Positions 1 to 10,193 of a stretch of 64,000 nt of DNA are shown here, in pieces. Numbering within the stretch: position 1 is the stretch's first letter; the number at the start of each line of letters is the position of its first letter. The translations under genes were made by a program, and so were the position numbers. Below the pieces are notes generated by a model that did no database searches, was not told where the DNA came from, and saw nothing but the letters and a program-made list of their open reading frames with translations. Source of the stretch: Ampelocalamus luodianensis (taxonomy: Eukaryota; Streptophyta; Magnoliopsida; Poales; Poaceae); assembly GCA_036346255.1 (NCBI GenBank), contig JAYEVH010000058.1, forward strand, positions 1 through 64,000, written 5' to 3'.

Positions 1-186
1 TCTTGGTTACGCTCATACATTCTTAGGGTTAAGGTCGTTATTTGTCTGGCTATGCGTTTGCAGTCCTTGATTCACTTTGAACGGTAAGTTTGTCTTGTTT
101 TTAGGGCTGTGAGTTGCGGCCGTAGGGAGAGCTTTTGATTTCACTAACCCAGATATAACCTTGTTTCTTGTCTATGAGTTGTTGAA
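1..186 (+). other. E0 untranslated leader (3' part)
   Basis: This stretch is the reverse-strand counterpart of the leader just upstream of gag in E1, E2 and E3 (for example around 49340-49520). It contains no convincing coding frame and ends at the gag ATG at 187. Confidence 0.7.
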
Positions 187-1735
187 ATGTCGAGTCACGA
201 GGAGGATCCACCTCCTGAGTGGAGGGCTAGGTTCACGTGGACCGAGTACACTCGATTCCACGCGAGATGCTACAAAAACAACTTCATGATGGTGATGACA
301 ATGTGCGCGATGAGCTCGGGGAAGTTCGGACTAGACCGAACACCCTCGGGGAGGAGGTCACACACATTGCGTCCGCCATCAACAATAACTTCCTAGAGCT
401 ACATGCGATATTCGCTGCACAATCATTGAAGTGCGCGAGGTGATGTTTGCAGTGTGCCGCGTCCCTCCGACCGTTTTGCACAATGAGAGGCGAGGCGTGC
501 TGTATTCGTGTGGGCGAGCGGCGGCGGCGGCGAGCGCGTCGCATGGCGGTGCCAAGCGTTGGGATGGCGGCTTCGGCGCTACGCGAGCACATGGGCGTGG
601 CGAGAACGCGGCGGTCGTGGTGGAGGTGCACCACGGGGTGCCCACGGAGGTGTGCATCATCATTGCACCTCGTGGGCGGGGCGTGAGGTTGAGCAATGGG
701 ATGACAATTTCCCCGTCGGCGACCACGATGTGCCGGCGCCACCACGCCATACAACGTCGCGGCGTCCTCGACCGCGACGGCGCAGAGGATTTTGTCGCTA
801 AGCCCAAATTTAATCTTCCTATATTTTGGGTTGAGTACGGATGTGGAGCAATACCTCACTTGGAAGTCGAAAGTTGATAAGTTGTTTGGATGAACAACTA
901 TTCCAATGAGAAGAAAGTTGTTGCTTCGTCAATGATAGCTTGGATGATTATGCCACACATTGGTAGAGCGGTTCATCCGTAGCGCATGGGCGTCATGAGT
1001 TGCCGATTATCACCGGGAGCGGATAAGCGACATTTGGGGGCGCGCTTTGTACCTCGCCACCACAGCGCTCACTATTTGAGAAGTTAGCGGGGCTGCGACA
1101 AGGTATGAGATCAATTGATGAATATCATAAGGAAATGGAGACTATCATGGTATCATGCAGATATCCGCGAGAATGAAGAACAAACCATGACGAGATTTCT
1201 AGTCGGCATGAATCATCTTGTCCAACGCATTGTCAATCACTATCCCTATAATGATATGATTGAGTTGCTTTGCACCAAGCACGCGAAGCGGCGACAAGTG
1301 ATTGAAGAGCAGCGATCATTTTGCTCGTTCACATTCTTCAACCCGATCGGAGACTGACCATATAACAACGGCGATAAGCAGGAGCACTCCTCCGTGGAAG
1401 CAATTCAGCGTCTGCGCGTTCTGCCAAGTAGAAAAATTTGGAAGTACACCACCACGGTGCGTGCGACTGCGGCGCTGCTTGCTAGTCGCGACCTACGCTA
1501 TGGAAGTTCGACGAGGCGTTCCGCGTGACATTATTTGCCACAAGTGCAGGCGTGGGCCATGTTGGAGGGACCGCCCCAATGTTAGAAATATGCTTATCAC
1601 GAGAGGATGTCTTATGTTAGAACTATACACGGCCGGTCTTACTGATGACATAGAGCAATGTGAGTGCGATCCTCGGTTTCCTAACAGCGAGCAGTATTCT
1701 GTGTTTGCACACCCAAGGTGCTTAGTGTGATGCCA
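187..1735 (+). pseudogene. E0 gag, frameshifted
   Basis: The start ATG at 187 opens MSSHEEDPPP, matching the gag starts of E1 (20667), E2 (17047) and E3 (49338). Pieces in different frames spell a retrotransposon Gag: a motif like DKLF-MNNYSNEKK (about 870-920), then KEMETIM (1130-1150) and a RFLVGMNHLVQRIVNHYPYNDMIELL block (1194-1270). A degenerate CCHC zinc knuckle follows at about 1536-1578: both Cys of the first C-x2-C pair are present but the last Cys is lost. Several indels break the frame, so no full Gag can be made. Gag would form the virus-like particle and bind the element RNA. Confidence 0.85.
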
Positions 1736-1739
1736 TCAC

Positions 1740-3026
1740 CGTCACTCGGCGGCGTTGCAATTTATTTCGAACTTGGGCAAAACTTGATAAGGGTAAGGTG
1801 TGCAAAGTGATTATTGATGGTGGGAGTTGTCATAATTTGGCCGCAAGGATATGTGTCATAAGTTGGGTTTGAAGTACTTACGCATCCACGTCCTTATAGG
1901 TATGTGCAATGGTTGAGCGACAAAGGGAAGTAAAGGTGAACTATATGAATGCGTGTGTCGTTTTCTATTGGGAAGTACACCCGTCTTGTGGACTGCGATG
2001 TTGTGCCTATGCCGATGTGTCACTTGCTCTTGGGATGACCATGGCAATATGACCGTTCTGCTTTATTCACGATGGGCGGACAAATCGTTACACATTTGAT
2101 GGAACAATATGGATATCATCTTAAAGCCGCTACACATAGCAGTTGTGAATTCTTCAATGCAGAAAATTGAGATGCATGTTGAGACCGCCAAAGAAGCGAG
2201 AAGAATTTAGTGATGTTAGCAACCAAATCCGAGATGAGAGAATTCAACGTAAGATCCTAATTTGGTGCACTTTGTACTGCTGTACAAAGACGCCTTGCTT
2301 TAGACTAACGACTTGTCTTCTCTTCCTAGTGGTGTTGCTTGTGTTTCTGCAGGACTCAAATGATGTCTTTCCAAACGAGGTACCAGTTGGGCTACCACCA
2401 ATTCGTGGGATAGAACATAAGATTGACTTGATTCCGTGCTCATCATTGCGAGCCACCACCGCACCGCACTCAATCCGAGGAAACAAAGGAAATTCAGAAA
2501 CTACAAGAGCTTCTCTCCAAAGGGTATGTGCGTGAAAGCTTAAGCCCTTGTGTTGTTCCTGTTATTTTAGTTCCTAAGAAAGATGGTTCATGGCGACAAA
2601 AGCGAGATTTGTCGGCGATTAATAATATCACAATTAGATATCGCTATCCTATACCTCGCTTAGATGATATGCTAGACTAATTGAGTGGTGCTGTTATTTT
2701 CTCTAAGATAGATTTCTTGTGATGGTTACCATCAAATTAGGATGCATGAATGATGAGTGGAAAACAGCATTTAAAACGAAATTTGGGTTGTATGAGTGGT
2801 TAGTCATGCCTTTTGGTTTAACTACTGCACCTAGTACATTCATGCGCTTAATGAATCATGTTTTAAAGCATTTGATTGGTAAATTTGTGGTTGTGTACTT
2901 TGATGATATTCTGATTTACAGTCGCACTGAATCTGAACACATAGACCATTTTAGACAAGTTCTACAAGTTTTGCGTGAGGCTAGGTTATTTGGTAACTTA
3001 GAGAAGTGCACTTTTTGCAAAGATCG
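1740..3026 (+). pseudogene. E0 protease and reverse transcriptase (N-terminal and palm part), broken
   Basis: An aspartic protease signature VIIDGGSCHN lies at about 1807-1836, with D-G-G where D-S/T-G is more usual. RT motifs follow: VPKKDGSWR-like (about 2567-2595), YPIPRLDDML (2647-2676), KTKFGLYEWLVMPFGLTTAP (about 2777-2830) and the catalytic YFDD at 2896-2907. Frameshifts separate protease from RT and an indel sits near 2720. The RT frame is cut at 3026 right after a KCTFCKDR-like block by the first insertion and resumes at 4580 and 5566. Protease and RT act in the particle to mature Gag-Pol and copy RNA to cDNA; this copy cannot. Confidence 0.9.
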
Positions 3027-3969
3027 TGATGAGGATATCCCTACTACTTATGAGGTTATTCGTGAAGCAGGAGCTAAACTTCTCAAACAACAGGTGCATT
3101 TGTTTCTAAATGAATTTCCTTTTGTTGCCAATGAGAATTGGTTACTACCTAAAGCAATACTTGGTGCATTATCGGGTTTGACAAATTTAAAGACTTTGGA
3201 ACCAGAGAGGAGGAGAGGGAGGCAGGAACAAATTCATGGAGGAGAAACACATGCGGCCAACAAGGAGAAGAAACCCATGTGGCTAACGAGGGAACGTGCT
3301 CTCGGATAAAACCCTAGCACACGCGGCGGTCAAGAAAGACATATGGTGACATGGCAACAAGGGTTACATTGGCATAAAAAGAAGCATCAAGTGCATCGAA
3401 CAAATTCGCGCAAGCTAAGAGAAGGAAAGCTCACAATACAAGGGAAACCGAGAGGGAGACTAGTTTAAATTTCCAAATTAAAGTAGGACGTTTTTTTGAA
3501 TCGGATACTGTTCACGTGAACAGTAATCGGACTCGGATCTTTGTAGCAATGAGCAGTGTCGGACTCGGATTCTTTGTAGCACTCCGCCACTATTCATCCA
3601 GTTTTGTGCTTGCGTGGGAGGCTATATAAACCCCATGGCCGCACCATAGAGGCAACCAGTTTATGCATAAGATTGAAACATAGCTATTGTTTGTTCTTCG
3701 ACACAGAGTTCATGCGAGGACTTTGAGAGAGAATTAGCGATCCATTTGTTTTGTTCTCGCAATCCAAGGTCAAGCCGTCGTTCCATTGGGAATTGGGACT
3801 TGGCGTTGTCGTCGCTTCGTGGTCTCGCGACGAACAACTACAGGTGTGTTTTGGGCGTATTCGAAGAGTTGAGGTTCGTGCATTGGCGCGAGTGTTCAAC
3901 TAGCGACATCGCCTACTGCGCATCAACTATCCACGGTTGCTCACCGAGAAGATCGGACTCCCCGTATCA
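3027..3969 (+). repeat. LTR of the aberrant insertion (943 bp)
   Basis: Begins TGATGAGGATATCCC and ends CCCGTATCA, matching the ends of the other family LTRs. It has a TATA box (TATATAAA, 3623-3630) and shares its U5 with all copies, but its first part differs from that of E0-E3 (GATATCCCTACTACTT in place of GGCATCCCTAACACTT). An open frame continues through the first part of U3. Confidence 0.88.
3623..3630 (+). promoter_or_regulatory. LTR core promoter TATA box
   Basis: TATATAAA followed by ACCCC, within the LTR and upstream of the R/U5 part shared by all copies. This is the expected place for the retrotransposon promoter. Confidence 0.6.
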
Positions 3970-3971
3970 TA

Positions 3972-3988
3972 TGGTATCAGATTCTAGG
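3972..3988 (+). other. Primer binding site (initiator Met tRNA type)
   Basis: TGGTATCAGATTCTAGG starts two bases after the LTR end. The first 10-11 bases are the usual plant initiator Met tRNA complement. The same site lies beside the 5' LTR in E1, E2 and E3. Confidence 0.8.
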
Positions 3989-4579
3989 TTTACTCGTTGA
4001 GAATTTCTTTACCGTAGTTAGATTCGTTTTTATCCTATCGCCCAATAAACCAAAAATTGCAATACCAAAACCGTAGTTTAATCTGTTATTTCTTGTGCAT
4101 TTAGTTAAGTTTTCATCCATTAGAGTTTTGTTTTTAGTGCTGATCCATGTGTTCCTTTTGCGTTGCTTAATCGTTGTGTTCACATAAATCGCACCAAATT
4201 GCCGATTGAACTCCTCAATTAGCACCAAAAAGAGATAGCTGATCAAACACTTTGGGTTTCTTGAGCTTCACTTATATCCTTTCATCCTTGAGACTAGCTT
4301 TGTACATTGCACTAGGGCTGTTCTTTGGTTTATTTACACGTTGTTGAATTGTGAGACTTGTGCAATCAAGAGGGAGCAAACCTATTTCGCCATTGCAATA
4401 AGAAAAGAGGAAAAGGCAGCTGGTTACAAGAAAAAGCCACGGCTTGAAAAGGTATTAAAAACAAAAGATCAAACCCGCAAATACCAGACCAAATTTTTCC
4501 TTCGTTTCCTTAATAGCCTTAAGCGCTTAAGAGCTTTGTTCATGCGGTTAACCTCATAAGTAGTAGGGATATCCTCATC

Positions 4580-4627
4580 GATCGTGTCAACTTTTTGGGC
4601 TATGTTGTTCTGCACACAAGGGTTGAT
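4580..4627 (+). pseudogene. Stranded 48-bp piece of E0 RT between two insertions
   Basis: Encodes a broken version of the RT stretch DRVIFLGYVVSAQG seen whole in E3. It is bounded by GATCG (duplication of the left insertion) and GTTGA (duplication of the right insertion), which shows the two inserts are separate events in the same gene. Confidence 0.85.
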
Positions 4628-5565
4628 GATACCGGGAGGCCCGATCTTCTCGATGAGGAACCGTGGATAGTTGATGCTAGTAGACGATGTCGCTAGCTGA
4701 ACACTCGCGCCAATGCACGAACCCTCAACTCTTGGAATACGCCCAAACACACGGGTAGTTGTTCGTCGCGAGACCACGAACGACTTAACGCCAAGTCCCC
4801 AATTCCCAATGGAACGACGGGCTTGACCTGGATTGCGAATAAAACAAATGGATCGCCAATTCTCTCTCAAAGTCCTCGCATGAACTCGGTGTCGAAGAAC
4901 AAGCAATAGCTATGTTTCAATCTTATGCATAAACTGGTCTACCTCTATGGTGCGCCATGGGGGTTTATATAGCCTCCCGCTTAAAGCACAAAGCTCTGAT
5001 GAACAGATGCCGAAGGTGCTCTGAATCCGAGTCCGACATCATTTCATCGCTACTGAGCATCCGAGTCCGATTATCGCTCACGTGAACAGTAATCCGATTC
5101 AAAAACTTCCTACTTTAATTTGCAAATTTAAACTAGTCTCCTCTCGGCTTCCCTTGTATTGTGCTTTCCTTCTCTTAGCTTTGCGAATTTGTTCGATGCA
5201 CTTGATGCTTCTTTGATGCCATTGTAACCCTTGTTGCCATGTCACCATATGTCTTTCTTGACCGCCCGCATGTGCTAGGGTTTTATCCTCGAGAGCATGT
5301 TCCTCGTTGGCCACATGGGTTTCTTCTCCATTGTTGGCGCATGTGTTTCTCCTCCATGAATTTGTTCAGGCCCGCTCTCCTCCCTCTCGGTTCCAAAGTC
5401 TTTAAATTTGTCAAACCTGAGAATGCACCAAGTATTGCTTTAGGTAGTAACCAATTCTCATTGGCAACAAAAGGAAATTCATTAAGAAACAAATGCACCT
5501 GTTGTTTGAGAAGTTTAGCTCCTGCTTCACGAATAACCTCATAAGTAGTAGGGATATCCTCATCA
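4628..5565 (-). mobile_element. Solo LTR (938 bp) in E0 RT
   Basis: On the plus strand it runs TGATACCGGGAGG... to ...TCCTCATCA, so it is a minus-strand LTR. A perfect 5-bp target duplication GTTGA flanks it (4623-4627 and 5566-5570), and no internal sequence is left. Its U3 start is the same GATATCC variant as in the 3027 LTR. Such solo LTRs normally arise by recombination between the two LTRs of a full element. Confidence 0.92.
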
Positions 5566-5570
5566 GTTGA

Positions 5571-6230
5571 AGTAGATGAGTCTAAAATTCAAGCGATTAA
5601 AAATTGGCCAACTCCTGTGAACGTAAGTCAGATTAGGAGCTTTCATGGTCTCGTTGGTTTTTATCGGCGCTTTTTGAAGGATTTTAGCACCATCGCTGCC
5701 CCTTTGAATGAACTTACTAAAAAGGCTGTTGAATTTGTGTGAGGGGGTAGCGCAAGACAATGCTTTTGCTGAACTTAAGAAACGCTGATGTATAATTGCG
5801 TTGCTTGTTTTACCTGATTTCACTAAAATTTTTGAAATTGAGTGTGATGCTAGTGGATTGGTATTGGCGGTGTTTTAATGCAAGAGGGTAGACCGGTAGC
5901 TTATTTTAGTGAGAAACGAATGGTGCTCAATTGAATTATCCGGCCTATGACAAAGAGCTTTATCGCGTTAGTGCGTGCATGTTAGAAACTTGGCAACACT
6001 ATTTATGGCCTAAAGAGTTTATTATTCATTCGATCATGAGGTATTGAAGTATTTAAAGGGCCAACAAACCTGAACCGTAGACATGCAAAATGGGTCGAAT
6101 TCATTGAGTCGTTTCTTACATTGTGAAATACAAGAAGGGAAAGGAAAATGTGGTAGCTGATGCTCTTTCTAGGAAAAGTGTGCTTTTAACTCAATTAGGA
6201 GTGCAAGTTCTGGTTTAGAGAGTTTACGTG
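5571..6230 (+). pseudogene. E0 RT C-terminus and RNase H, broken
   Basis: RT resumes with VEVDESKIQAIKNWPTP and SFHGLVGFYRRF (about 5571-5680). RNase H signatures follow: EIECDASG (from about 5835), YDKELY-like (about 5947) and HS-HEVLKYLKG (about 6028). Single-base losses break the frame repeatedly. RNase H would remove the RNA template from the hybrid during reverse transcription. Confidence 0.85.
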
Positions 6231-6239
6231 ATTTATATA

Positions 6240-7888
6240 CTCATGACCATGATTTTTCCGTTCCTACGCACATTACAAAGAGGGAAAAGGCTGGATAAAT
6301 TTCACATCCATGATGTGTTTTGTTTCGCACTAACAAATTATGCGCTCTAATCCTCCGTGCGTTTGTTATTACCGCAGGGAATCACATGCGTGTGGATTAA
6401 TGGGACATTTTGTCGTGAGAAGACGTTGTCTATGCCGAGCGATCACTTTATTGGTCTAAGATGAGCGAGATGTGGAGAGGTCTAGCTGCGATGCATTACT
6501 CATAAAAGCAAAATCGAGTTGAATCCACACGGTTTGTATACCCCTCTACCTGTTCCCAATGCACCATGGGAGGATATTAGTATGGATTTTGTTTTAGGAC
6601 CGCCTAGGACTAAGAGGGTAGCGATTCTGCTTTTGCCGTTGTGGATCGTTTTTGAAGATGTCACACTTTATTCCGCGCCACAAGAGCGGCGATCGCGCCG
6701 CATATTGCTAACTTGTTTTTCAGGGAGATCGTGAGGCTACATGGCGTGCCACGCACTATTGTGTCCGATCGCGGTGTGAAGTTCATGAGCTACTTCTGGA
6801 AGACGCTTTGGGGTAAACTGGGGACGAAGTTGATATTCAGCACAACTTGTCATCCCCAAACTGATGGTCAAACAGAGGTGGTGAACCGCACACTTTCGAT
6901 GCTACTGCGGACCATAATCAAGAAGAATCTGCGTGAGTGGGAGGATTGTTTGCCGCATGTGGAATTCGCTTATAATCGGGCCGTGCACTCCACTACGCAG
7001 TTGTGTCCTTTTGAGGTGGTGTATGGCTTCAAACCCTTTACACCTCTTGATTTGCTGCCGCTACCAAGTCAACACCGTGTTCATATGGAGGCATCCAAGC
7101 AAGCTGAATATGTGAAGAAATTGCATCTAAAAACAAAAGCAGAGATAGAGCGCAAGGTCAAGTCCTATGCTGAGAAGGCGAACAAGAAGAGGAAGAAGAT
7201 GATTTTTCAACCAGGTGATTTGGTTTGGGTACACTATCGCAAGGATCGTTTTCCAGAACGCCGCAAGTCCAAATTGCTGCCGCGAGGTGATGAACCTTTC
7301 AAGGTGCTTGCGAAGATCAACGACAATGCCTACAAGATAGAGCTTTCCGGCGATGACTATGGCGTGAGCTCTACGTTCAATGTCGCTGATTTATCACCTT
7401 TCTTTGCTGGTGATGATCCAGCGTCGAGGACGATGCCTTTTCAAGAGGGGGAGGATGATGCGGGCATCCCTAACACTTATACATCTTTCCCTATTGGTGG
7501 TCATGCACATACTGAGATGGACGTCATAAATGAAGCTACAAGTAATACAAGTGCAGAAGTGCATGTTGGTCCACTCACTAGAGCAAGAGCTAAACTTCTA
7601 AATAAACAGGTGCTTTTGTTTCTCAATGAATCTTCTATTGTTATTTATGAGAATTGGGTACTACCTCATGCAAATGTTTTATGTATTCTCAGGTTTGAAC
7701 ATTCTGAAGCCTTTGGAACCGAGAGGGAGGCCGGAGCCAAAGCAATGGAGGAGAAGCTCACGTGGGTCAAGCAAGAGGAGAAAGGCCCAAGAATTAAGCC
7801 CAATTCGGATCTTCCACAAGACAAACCGAAATTCATCTCGGAATCAATTCAGAATTCAATTCGGATTCGGTTCGGGACAGCCCAATAG
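6240..7888 (+). pseudogene. E0 integrase, with frame continuing into the 3' LTR
   Basis: The N-terminal zinc-binding part (6290-6510) is badly degraded. The core is open from 6713: the second catalytic Asp lies in VSDRGVKFMS and the Glu in QTDGQTEVVNR (about 6860-6895). A C-terminal part with GDLVWVHYRKDRFP and STFNVADLSPF follows. The first catalytic Asp sits in SMDFVLGPPR (about 6580-6605), before a frameshift. The frame runs without a stop through the polypurine tract (EGEDDAGIP) and about 430 bp into U3, including GPLTRARAKLLNKQV. This overlap is known from CRM-type chromoviruses, where an integrase tail is encoded in the LTR. Confidence 0.85.
7442..7455 (+). other. E0 polypurine tract
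   Basis: Purine run CAAGAGGGGGAGGA immediately before the 3' LTR start TGATG; this is the expected plus-strand DNA primer. Confidence 0.75.
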
Positions 7889-7889
7889 G
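7456..7889 (+). repeat. E0 3' LTR, left part
   Basis: Starts TGATGCGGGCATCCC, a one-base variant of the family start. It is interrupted by E1 after the target sequence ATAGG (7885-7889) and continues at 23117. Confidence 0.9.
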
Positions 7890-8904
7890 TGATACGGGGG
7901 AGGCCCGATCTTCTCAGTGAGAAACGGTGGATAGTTGATGCGAAGCAGACGATGTCGCTAGCTGAACACTCGCGCCAATGCACGAACCTCAACTCTTCGG
8001 AATACGCCACAACACACCGGGTAGTTGTTCGTCGCGAGACCACGTAACGATTTAACGCCAAGTCCCCGATTCCCAATGGAACGACGGTTTGACCTTGAAT
8101 TGCAGAACGAACAATTGATCGCCTATTCCTCTCTCAAAGTCCTCGCATGAACTCGGGTCGAAAGAACAAGCAATAGATATGTTTCAATCTTATGAATAAA
8201 CTGGTCTAATGGATACAAGGGAGGGGCAAGGGTATTTAAGGCGCCTCCACGACTCACGCACGCCTAGGGTCGCCACACATGCCGAATCAAACTCTAACTC
8301 GGCTAAGACCTAAAACACACAAAAAGGAAAACCTAACTTAAGTCCGTCACATTGTTTCGGCCATAGAGGCGCGACTGTAAGTCTTCTGAAGCTGGGGCCA
8401 AAACCATTGTGTGGGCCTTGAATAAGCTTTCAAACAAGTCCAAGAACACCCCAATCTGACTCGTGATGCAAAAGTTATGGTTTTATTACAGCCCTGTTGG
8501 GCTGTCCTGAACCGAATCTGAAATGAATTTCGAGTTGATCCTGAGATGAATTTCTGCTGCACATGTGGAAGATCCGAATTGGGCTTTTCTCCCTTGGTTG
8601 ACCCACGTGAGCTTCTCCTCCATTGCTTTGACTCCGCCTCCTCTTGGTTCCAAAGGCTTCACAATGTTCAAACTCGAGAATGCACAAAACATTTCCATGA
8701 GGTAATACCCAATTCTCATGAATGACAATAGAAGATTCATTAAGAAACAAAAGCACTGTTGATTTAGAAGTTTAGCTCTTGCTCGCAAATGGACCAATAT
8801 GCACTTCTGATTTGAATTATTTGTAGCGTCACGTATGGCGTCCACCTCGATGTGTGTATGACCACCAATAGGAAAGATGTATAAGTGTTAGGGATGCCTC
8901 ATCA
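7890..8904 (-). repeat. E1 3' LTR (1015 bp)
   Basis: On the plus strand it runs TGATACGGGGGAGG to GCCTCATCA. It belongs to the long LTR class, as do the E0 3' LTR and the LTRs of E2. Confidence 0.9.
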
Positions 8905-8918
8905 TCCTCCCCTCTGAA
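8905..8918 (-). other. E1 polypurine tract
   Basis: TCCTCCCCTCT on the plus strand is a purine run on the coding strand, directly beside the 3' LTR. Confidence 0.7.
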
Positions 8919-8919
8919 A

Positions 8920-10193
8920 AGGCGCGTCTCTCGCCGGATCATCACCACCAAAGAAAGGTGATAAATCAGCGACATTGAAAGTAGAGCTCACGCCATAGTC
9001 ATCGCCGAAAGCTCTATCTTGTAGGCATTGTCGTTGATTTTCGCAAGCACCTTGAAAGGTCCATCACCTCGTGGCAGCAATTTAGACTTGCGGCTGCTCG
9101 AAAACGATCTCATGTAGTGCACCCAAACCAAATCACCGGGTTGAAAATCATCTTCTTCCGCTTCTTATTCGCCTTCTCAGATAGGACTTGACCTTGCGCT
9201 CTATCTCTCTCTTTGTTTTGAGATGCAATTTCTTCACATACTCACTCGCTTGGATGCTCTCCATATGAACACGGTGTTGACTTGAAGTGGCGCAAATCAA
9301 GCGGCAGAAAGGGTTTGAAACCATACACCACCTCAAAAGGACACAATCACAGAGTGGAGGTACGGCCCGATTATAAGCGAATTCCACGAGCGCAAACAAT
9401 CCTCCCACTCGCGCAGATTCTTCTTGATCATGGTCCAAGTAGCATCGAAAGTGTGCGGTTCACCACCTCCTTGACCATCGCTTGGGGATGACAAGTCGCC
9501 GAATAACAACTTCGCCCCCGCTTACCCCAAAGTGTTTTCCAAAAGTAGCTCATGAACTTCACGCCACGATCGGACACAATAGTGTGTGGCACGCCATGTA
9601 GCCTCACGATCTCCCCGAAACAAGTTAGCAATATGCGACGATCGCCGCCTTGTGGCACGGAATAAAGTGTGCCATCTTTGAAAACGATCCACAACGCAAA
9701 AGTAATCACTCCTCCCATGGTGCATTGGGAACATGTAATCCTAAAACAAAATCCATACTAATATCCTCCCATGGTGCATTGGGAACAGGTAGAGGGGTAT
9801 ACAAACCGTGTGGATTCAATTTTGATTTCGCCTTTGTGGCAAGTAATGCATCGTTGCACATAGCTCTCTACATCTCGCTCATCTTAGGCCAATAAAAGTG
9901 ATCGCCAAAGATAGATAACGCCTTCTCACGCCCAAAATGTCCCATCAACCCACTGCTGTGATTCATGCAGAATAGCAAACGCACTGAGGAGTCTAGAACG
10001 ATAATTTGTTAGTGCGAAACAAAACCCATCATGGATGTGAAATTTATCCCAGCCTTTTCCTCTTTGCAATGTGCATAAGGAACTAAAAATCATGGTCATG
10101 AGCATATAAATCACGCAAACTCTCTAAACCAGAACTTGCACTCCTAATTGAGTTAAAAGCACACTTTTCCTAGAGAGAGCATCACTACCACAT
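8920..10193 (-). pseudogene. E1 integrase, multiply frameshifted
   Basis: Minus-strand pieces match the intact E3 integrase: VSDRGVKFMSYFWKTLWGK (about 9530-9590), VEVVNRTLSMLL-like (9430-9480), LVEFAYNRAV (about 9360-9385), and the C-terminal STFNVADLSPF (about 8950-8990). Around every few hundred bases a short indel shifts the frame. The upstream zinc-binding part is recognisable near 9830-10070. Confidence 0.8.

Larger units (their letters stand above)
3027..4579 (+). mobile_element. Aberrant insertion: LTR plus leader with an inverted U3 tip at the far end
   Basis: The insert is flanked by a 5-bp target duplication GATCG (3022-3026 and 4580-4584). It starts with a full plus-strand LTR (3027-3969), continues through the primer site and about 580 bp of leader (3970-4548), then ends with 31 bp (4549-4579) that are the reverse complement of the first LTR bases. 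Both outer ends are therefore U3 tips (TGATGAGG... / ...CCTCATC, the final A missing). A normal element ends in U5 (...GTATCA). The target duplication argues that integrase inserted this structure, possibly from an aberrant cDNA. Confidence 0.8.

Noticed and set aside
284..877. Overlapping long open frames on both strands in GC-rich DNA
   Set aside because: They are shadows of the frameshifted E0 gag N-terminal region; the same pattern recurs in each gag copy (16282-16857, 20064-20475, 48538-49172).
3027..5565. A single small non-autonomous element with terminal inverted LTRs
   Set aside because: Separate target duplications (GATCG and GTTGA) and a 48-bp stretch of RT between them show two insertions.
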